NCBI GenBank assembly: GCA_021795965.1
Contig: JAJYOU010000019.1
Span: 1-37,669 of the forward strand
Origin: Chloroflexota bacterium
GTDB taxonomy: Bacteria > Chloroflexota > Anaerolineae > Anaerolineales > Villigracilaceae
Reading direction: 5' to 3'
DNA: 37,669 nt
The notes under the pieces are model-generated. The model searched no databases and had not been told where the DNA came from. It saw only the letters and a list, made by a program, of their open reading frames with translations. This document shows, one piece after another, positions 32,401 through 37,669 of the stretch; positions within the stretch are counted from its first letter, which is position 1, and each line of letters begins with the position of its first letter. A program made the position numbers and the translations under genes.

Positions 32401-33491
32401 ATAGCGAAGAACCAAAACGAGCCTCAGAAATTCTTGATGAATTAAAATCCTTAATTCATATTGAAGTCCGGCTTAATAATGAACAGCTGAAACTCCTGAC
32501 TACCAACCCGGAGGCTCTCGAGGAACCCATCAAGGAACAGGTGGATACGATTCTTTCCAATATCGCCATTTCGCGCCTGGTCGGAACCATCGAATACCGC
32601 TTAAATGATTCGCTTTCCATCAAACCTGAAAGCCTTGGACAGTTGGAATGGGCTGAAGCAGCTGCAAGCATGATGGAAGCCGCAAGAAAGATGCTTATCA
32701 ATCGCAGGGAAAAACTCTCCGGCAGCGGCAGCCAGGTAGCCAAAGAATTGGATGGAATCCTCAATCATATCGATTCGGACCCGCTGACCGAATCTGATCT
32801 GATCAAAATTTTGGCTGAAATCAGTCGCGGAAGACGGACGCTTTTCAACCCCAAGACTCATAAACAGGAAATTCAGGAATTCCCCAGGTTCAGTTACTTT
32901 TATCTCGCGGCACAAATATTGAGCGACCGGAAACCAGAAACTGTTGAAGAGGATATACTGAATCACCTGACCGAAGCCAACGCCAGCCTGTTATCGGGCT
33001 GGGGTCAGGCTGAATTTTCACATCTTTATTCCATTTCACCCCAGCTAAAGGTTGGTGAGATCGATCCGGATCTTGGAATCTCACCCGAGACTCAGATCGC
33101 GGCGCTCTCGGCAGAAGAACGGTCAATCCTGGTAAATAAACTTGGTCAAAAGCATATGACTGAAATCCACCGCAACGTTCTTCTGGGTGTCATCACAGAA
33201 TTGTGGGTGGAATACCTGACCAAGGTTGAGGCTCTTCGTGTATCAATCGGGTTGGAAGCCTATGCTCAACGCGACCCCCTGGTGCAATATAAAACAAAAG
33301 CTTCAGACATGTTCCAGAACCTCCTGGTGGAAATTCGATCAGGGGTGATTGATCGCGTGTTTAGATATCTGCCGAAGACAGTCACAGCGGAAAGAGTGCT
33401 CGAAACCAGCTCAGACTCAGCTGCCAATCCAACCCCCGATCAGCGGGAAGCTGCAGAAAGAGCTCGACGCAAACGGCATAAAAAGAAATAA
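29472..33491 (+). CDS. secA: Preprotein translocase ATPase SecA, exceptionally long
   Basis: Motor ATPase that drives proteins through SecYEG. Walker A is MRTGEGKT (117-124), Walker B is AIVDEVD (246-252), then [27 protein letters not shown] and [17 protein letters not shown]. The second nucleotide domain has [12 protein letters not shown] (520-531), [13 protein letters not shown] (655-667) and [22 protein letters not shown]. At 1,339 aa it is far above the usual 800-900. Extra stretches lie at about 537-626 between VGTTSVE and [13 protein letters not shown], at about 671-735 before [15 protein letters not shown], and most of 855-1225 in the helical scaffold region. The C-terminal [22 protein letters not shown] (1260-1281) is conserved. 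The end is basic (ARRKRHKKK) and lacks the CxCxSGKK zinc motif. No stop or frameshift is seen. Confidence 0.95.
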   Translation: [1339 protein letters not shown]

Positions 33492-33559
33492 GGATTTTGG
33501 ATACCAACAATCATCAGCAAAACGAAAAATGACAAAATTAAATTCTCAAAGGAGATCGA

Positions 33560-36259
33560 ATGCAAACTGATTTTTTCAATTCCAAGTCCACCCTGAAAAC
33601 CAGTCATGGTGATTATGTAATTTTTAAGTTGGATGCCCTCGAGAAAGCCGGCCTGGTCACGTTGAACAAGCTGCCTTTTTCTGTCCGCGTCATGCTGGAA
33701 GCAGCACTGCGTCAGTGTAATGGGAACGAAATTACAGAATCAGACGTGCGCAATATTGCCGCATGGAAACCTCGCGGAACCAGGCCGGGCATCCCGTTTT
33801 TGCCGGCGCGAGTGGTCATGCAGGATTTCACCGGTGTGCCTGCTGTTGTAGACCTCGCAGCGATGCGTTCAGCGGTTGCAAGGCTGGGCGGTGATCCAAA
33901 AGTGATCAATCCGCTCGTTCCAGTTGATCTGGTGATCGACCATTCGCTCCAGGTGGATTTTTTTGCGACCAGCGACGCGATTAATCGGAACGCTGAAGTT
34001 GAGTTCCAGCGAAACCGGGAACGATACGAATTTTTGAAATGGGGTCAAAAAGCGTTCAAAAACTTCCGGGTTGTGCCGCCCATGACCGGAATTATTCATC
34101 AGGTTAATTTGGAATATCTATCCAATGTTGTGGCAACCAAAAAAGAAGACGGCCTGATTTATGCTTTTCCGGATACCGTGGTGGGGACCGATTCACATAC
34201 CACCATGATCAATGGTTTGGGCGTGGTCGGCTGGGGTGTCGGTGGCATTGAAGCCGAAGCAGTCATGCTCGGACAACCCATGGATATGCTCCTGCCCGAC
34301 GTGATCGGGTTCAAACTGATGGGCAAGCTTGGGGAAGGAATCACTGCCACTGACCTGGTTTTAACCATCACGCAAATGCTGCGTAAAAAAGGTGTGGTGG
34401 ATAAATTTGTGGAATTTTATGGTCCGGGGCTTAAATTTATGTCTCTCACCGACCGGGCTACCATCGCCAACATGGCGCCGGAATATGGCGCGACCATGGG
34501 CTATTTCCCGGTTGATTCTGAAACAATTCGATACATGAAGCTCTCCGGGCGTTCTCAGGACGTCATTGAAAGAACCGAAGCTTACTGCCATACTCAAGGT
34601 CTCTTCCGGGACGAAAACACACCTGATCCTGAATTCACCGACACGCTTGAGCTTGACTTGAGCAGCGTGGTGGCTTCCCTGGCAGGACCCAAGCGCCCGC
34701 AAGACCGGGTCGCCCTGACAGACATGAAGACCACGTTTGAGAAAGCCCTGACCGCTCCAATTAAAGAACGGGGTTATGAACTTCCCAAGGAAGCCCTTGA
34801 CCGCGAAGTTCCATTTGGAAATAATGGTCATAAAATGAAGCATGGAGCGGTTGTGATCGCAGCGATCACATCCTGTACCAATACCAGCAATCCATCCGTT
34901 TTGATCGGGGCTGGTTTGCTTGCCAAAAAAGCAGTTGAAAAAGGACTGAAGGTTAAGCCTTACGTCAAGACCAGCCTGGCTCCAGGTTCAAGAGTGGTCA
35001 CCGAATACCTCAAATCGGCTGGATTGATGGAGCCGCTTTCCAAGCTGGGCTTCAACGTGGTTGGCTATGGCTGTACAACCTGCATCGGGAATAGCGGACC
35101 GCTGCCTGGAGAGGTTGCCCGGGCTATTTCCAGCGGAGATCTGGTTGCATCAGCAGTGATCTCCGGAAATCGCAATTTTGAAGGACGGGTTCATCCGCTC
35201 GTGAAAGCCAATTACCTGGCGTCGCCAGCTCTGGTGGTAGCCTATGCCCTGGCGGGAACGGTTGACATTGACTTGTCCAAGGATTATTTGGGCGAAGGCA
35301 AGGATGGACCGGTTTATCTGAAGGATATCTGGCCAACCAGTGCTGAAATCGCTGATGCAGTGGCTTCACATGTGCGGACCGAGATGTTCAAGGAAAAATA
35401 CGCCAGCGTATTTGAAGGATCGGAAATGTGGAAGGATATCAAGGTGTCTGGCGGAGAATTGTTCCAGTGGGACGAAAATTCCACTTACATCCACCACCCG
35501 CCTTATTTCCAGAGCCTGACACTGGAACTGCCTTCCATCCAAAACATACACCATGCACGCGTCCTTGGGTTGTTTGGTGATTCAATCACCACCGATCACA
35601 TCTCTCCGGCAGGAAACATCGCGTCGGATAGCCCTGCGGGTTTATTCCTGCAAGAGCACGGGGTGCAGCCTAAGGATTTCAACCAGTACGGCGCCAGGCG
35701 TGGCAACGATCTCATCATGGCTCGTGGCACCTTCGCGAACATCCGTTTAAAAAACAACATGGTCGCCCCTAAAGAGGGTAACTTTACAAAATATTATGAT
35801 AAAACAAACACTCCCCAGGAGATGCCAATCTTTGACGCTGCAATGCGCTACGAGGAAGCAGGCATTCCTTCGATTGTGCTTGCCGGCAAGGAATACGGCA
35901 CTGGATCCAGCCGCGATTGGGCTGCAAAAGGTCCGATGCTTCAGGGTGTTAAAGCTGTCATCGCCGAATCCTTTGAACGTATTCACCGCTCAAACCTGGT
36001 GGGGATGGGAATATTACCCCTCAGATTTATGGACGGTCAAAACACGGAATCACTTGGCTTGAATGGCAGCGAGATTTTTGATATCGAAGGTTTGAATAAT
36101 GACCTGGAACCTCAAAGCATTGCTTCGGTCAAAGCCACAAAGCCCGATGGTAGTTTTGTGGAATTCAAGGTCAGGGTCTTACTTAACACCAAGGTTGAAG
36201 TAAATTATTTCCGCAACAGCGGTATTTTGCAGACGGTAATGAGGAATTTGGTCAAATAA
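33560..36259 (+). CDS. acnA: Aconitate hydratase A
   Basis: TCA-cycle enzyme converting citrate to isocitrate through cis-aconitate with a [4Fe-4S] cluster; family members can also act as iron-responsive RNA-binding proteins. It has 899 aa, normal for AcnA. Cluster ligands are Cys439 in SCTNTSN, then Cys505 and Cys508 in GCTTCIGN. Long AcnA-type motifs such as [19 protein letters not shown]-like sequence near 90-107, [15 protein letters not shown] and [13 protein letters not shown] (swivel domain) are intact. The start has a strong AAAGGAG site. It lies 68 bp after secA with no clear terminator between, so partial co-transcription is possible. Confidence 0.96.
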   Translation: MQTDFFNSKSTLKTSHGDYVIFKLDALEKAGLVTLNKLPFSVRVMLEAALRQCNGNEITESDVRNIAAWKPRGTRPGIPFLPARVVMQDFTGVPAVVDLAAMRSAVARLGGDPKVINPLVPVDLVIDHSLQVDFFATSDAINRNAEVEFQRNRERYEFLKWGQKAFKNFRVVPPMTGIIHQVNLEYLSNVVATKKEDGLIYAFPDTVVGTDSHTTMINGLGVVGWGVGGIEAEAVMLGQPMDMLLPDVIGFKLMGKLGEGITATDLVLTITQMLRKKGVVDKFVEFYGPGLKFMSLTDRATIANMAPEYGATMGYFPVDSETIRYMKLSGRSQDVIERTEAYCHTQGLFRDENTPDPEFTDTLELDLSSVVASLAGPKRPQDRVALTDMKTTFEKALTAPIKERGYELPKEALDREVPFGNNGHKMKHGAVVIAAITSCTNTSNPSVLIGAGLLAKKAVEKGLKVKPYVKTSLAPGSRVVTEYLKSAGLMEPLSKLGFNVVGYGCTTCIGNSGPLPGEVARAISSGDLVASAVISGNRNFEGRVHPLVKANYLASPALVVAYALAGTVDIDLSKDYLGEGKDGPVYLKDIWPTSAEIADAVASHVRTEMFKEKYASVFEGSEMWKDIKVSGGELFQWDENSTYIHHPPYFQSLTLELPSIQNIHHARVLGLFGDSITTDHISPAGNIASDSPAGLFLQEHGVQPKDFNQYGARRGNDLIMARGTFANIRLKNNMVAPKEGNFTKYYDKTNTPQEMPIFDAAMRYEEAGIPSIVLAGKEYGTGSSRDWAAKGPMLQGVKAVIAESFERIHRSNLVGMGILPLRFMDGQNTESLGLNGSEIFDIEGLNNDLEPQSIASVKATKPDGSFVEFKVRVLLNTKVEVNYFRNSGILQTVMRNLVK

Positions 36260-36284
36260 ATCTTTCAAACCAATAATTACGAGG

Positions 36285-36393
36285 CATGATGACCAATGTT
36301 TGTCCAAATCATGTCCGAAATACCGTTGAGAGTGTGCTCAACAAAAAGTAAACTTAGACCATCTGAAGCCTTGTAATATGGGAAAAATTTCCC
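36285..36393. promoter_or_regulatory. Palindrome-rich regulatory region before the sugar-binding protein gene
   Basis: Three inverted repeats occur within 110 bases: CATGAT (36285-36290) with ATCATG (36308-36313); GTTGAG (36325-36330) with CTCAAC (36337-36342), both perfect; and GGGAAAAATTTCCC (36380-36393), perfect 6-bp arms. A TAATAT -10-like hexamer (36374-36379) touches the last one. TTAGAC at 36354 is too close (14 bases) to be an ideal -35. The layout suggests operators controlling a sugar-uptake operon. Confidence 0.4.
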
Positions 36394-36462
36394 GGAGCAG
36401 CTTCGGATACGCACAGGAGAGTTAGTTTCTCCACATTTTTCGTTGATCTTAAGGAGGTCAAG

Positions 36463-37641
36463 ATGAAGAAGTTCGTATTTGTAATGCTTTCACTGCTCGT
36501 CGCAGCTTCCATGTTAGCTGCCTGCGGTACGCCTGCTGCCACCCCGGCACCTGCTGCCACCGAAGCACCTGCCGCTGCCACAGTGGCACCTGCTGCCGCC
36601 ACCGAAGCGCCTGCTGCCAGTGGTGTCGCTGTTGGTATCGTTCTACCCACCAAAGACGAACCCCGCTGGATTCAGGATGAAACCCGCTTCCAGGATGCTC
36701 TTAAGACCGCTGGTTACAGCGCTCAAATCCTGTTCAGCCAGGGCGATTCCGCCAAGGAAAAGGCTAATGTTGAAGCCCTCATTTCCCAAGGCGTAAAAGT
36801 TCTGATTATCTGCCCGCAGGACGCTGCTGCTGCCGGAGCTGCCGTTGAGGAAGCCCGCAAGGCTGGTATCAAAGTCATCTCCTACGACCGCCTGATTACT
36901 GGCACCGATGCTGTTGATTTCTACGTAACATTTGACAGCGTCTCTGTTGGCAAGGCTCAAGGTCAGTACCTGGTAGATCACGCCACTGGCAAAGCCGGAC
37001 AGCCTCTCTATCTTTATGCAGGAGCAGCTTCTGACAACAACGCATTCCTTTTCTTCCAGGGTGCATGGACTGTTCTTCAACCCAAGATCGCTGATGGCAC
37101 CTTTGTCATCAAGAACTCAAGCGAAGCTGTTGCCCTCAAGGACAAAGCTGAACTGACCCGCGATGAAGAAGCCAAGATCATTGGTCAGGTCACCACAAAC
37201 TGGGACTTCAACACTGCCAAGAACCTGGCTGAAGCCAATCTGACTTCTGCTGTGGCTGCCGACAAGGGCGATGTCCTCATTCTCGCTCCAAACGATGGAA
37301 CTGCCCGCGCGATTGCAGATACCTTCAAGGCTGACAAGGATGTTACATCCTACGTCGTCACCGGTCAGGATGCTGAAAAAGCCTCCGTTCAGTACATCAT
37401 CGATGGCAAACAGTCGATGACCGTTTTCAAGGATGTTCGCACCCTGGTTTCTGACGCCATTAAAGCTGCAGTCACCTTCATTCAAGGACAGACTCCTGTT
37501 TCCACCAACACTTATGACAACGGAAAAATCCAGGTACCAGCCGCTCCTTCAGCTGTGATCGTGGTTGATAAATCCAATGTCAAAGCAGCTCTGATCGATT
37601 CTGGTTATTACCAGGCGAGTGATTTCACTGGCCTTCCCTAA
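36463..37641 (+). CDS. Sugar ABC transporter substrate-binding lipoprotein (ChvE/xylose type)
   Basis: Surface lipoprotein of 392 aa that captures a monosaccharide for an ABC importer. The signal peptide ends in the lipobox LAAC (Cys21), followed by an Ala/Pro/Thr/Glu-rich linker (22-51). The type-I periplasmic-binding fold follows: GIVLPTKDEPRWIQDETRF, ISYDRLITG, FDSVSVGKAQGQYL, GAASDNNAFLFFQGAW, TGQDAEKASVQYIIDGKQSMTVFKDVRTL, and IDSGYYQASDF at the end. This run of motifs is close to the ChvE multiple-sugar and XylF xylose receptors. Start ATG 36463 has a full AAGGAGGT ribosome site. Permease and ATPase genes would be expected after the window. Sugar specificity is not fixed by sequence; xylose, glucose or galactose are candidates. 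Confidence 0.9.
   Translation: MKKFVFVMLSLLVAASMLAACGTPAATPAPAATEAPAAATVAPAAATEAPAASGVAVGIVLPTKDEPRWIQDETRFQDALKTAGYSAQILFSQGDSAKEKANVEALISQGVKVLIICPQDAAAAGAAVEEARKAGIKVISYDRLITGTDAVDFYVTFDSVSVGKAQGQYLVDHATGKAGQPLYLYAGAASDNNAFLFFQGAWTVLQPKIADGTFVIKNSSEAVALKDKAELTRDEEAKIIGQVTTNWDFNTAKNLAEANLTSAVAADKGDVLILAPNDGTARAIADTFKADKDVTSYVVTGQDAEKASVQYIIDGKQSMTVFKDVRTLVSDAIKAAVTFIQGQTPVSTNTYDNGKIQVPAAPSAVIVVDKSNVKAALIDSGYYQASDFTGLP
36523..36618 (+). repeat. Low-complexity coding repeat, Ala/Pro/Thr/Glu linker
   Basis: Imperfect repeats around CACCTGCTGCCACCGAAG encode APAATEAP-type units directly after the lipobox cysteine. Such flexible linkers tether binding proteins to the membrane in organisms without a confined periplasm. 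Repeat length may vary between strains. Confidence 0.7.
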
Positions 37642-37669
37642 TATCTTGAAATTCTGAAAAAATAATACA

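Noticed and set aside
36416-36440. GGAGA/TCTCC hairpin followed by T residues as an attenuator before the sugar-binding gene
   Set aside because: Five-base stem and a short T run; not enough to support attenuation.

Overview
The window looks like a chromosomal segment of a monoderm bacterium of the Chloroflexota, most likely class Anaerolineae. This is inferred from gene content: a lipoprotein with an NBR1-type Ig-like domain, a sugar-binding lipoprotein with a long Ala/Pro/Thr/Glu linker after the lipobox, a very long SecA without a C-terminal zinc motif, moderate GC content and frequent GTG/TTG starts. No 16S gene is present, so the assignment is provisional. I saw no tRNA, rRNA, CRISPR array, insertion sequence or phage gene.

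Region 1 (1-22,818, all + strand) is a tightly packed surface-glycan locus of 18 genes. Many genes are joined by overlaps or gaps under 30 bp. It opens with a partial SDR oxidoreductase, a CMP-nonulosonate cytidylyltransferase fused to a KdsC-type HAD phosphatase, and a NeuB-type synthase without the usual C-terminal SAF domain. Together these suggest a route to a CMP-activated nonulosonic (sialic-like or KDN-like) acid through a 9-phosphate. Two paralogous sulfotransferases flank a capsule-type glycosyltransferase. Then come a GT2, a second and unfused cytidylyltransferase, and two tandem paralogous large membrane proteins. A 2-hydroxyacid dehydrogenase, a second SDR and a DUF115/MptE-like protein follow. 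Next are two copies of a two-gene module (GT-C membrane glycosyltransferase plus GT2), a Wzz-like protein, an O-antigen ligase/polymerase-like protein and a third sulfotransferase. A candidate Rho-independent terminator overlaps the last stop codon. The gene set points to a sulfated, acidic polysaccharide or glycoprotein glycan assembled at the membrane and exported.

Region 2 (22,819-29,133) holds an alpha/beta hydrolase on the + strand. After it, on the - strand, lie rdgB (dITP/XTP pyrophosphatase), queG (epoxyqueuosine reductase) translationally coupled to an NBR1-Ig lipoprotein, a GH1 beta-glucosidase, and a capsule-synthesis-like (GT-B/CDP-glycerol transferase-like) protein.

Region 3 (29,134-37,669, + strand) starts with a 338-bp divergent intergenic region carrying promoters and two hairpins. 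It continues with an exceptionally long secA, then acnA (aconitase), then a 203-bp palindrome-rich intergenic region and a ChvE/xylose-type sugar ABC transporter binding lipoprotein at the window end. Its permease and ATPase genes, if present, would lie beyond the window.

Most worth following up are the CMAS-like fusion paired with a SAF-less NeuB, the three sulfotransferases in one nonulosonate locus, an in-frame repeat-flanked insertion in one GT-C gene, the tandem membrane proteins with strictly co-positioned motifs, and the expanded SecA.
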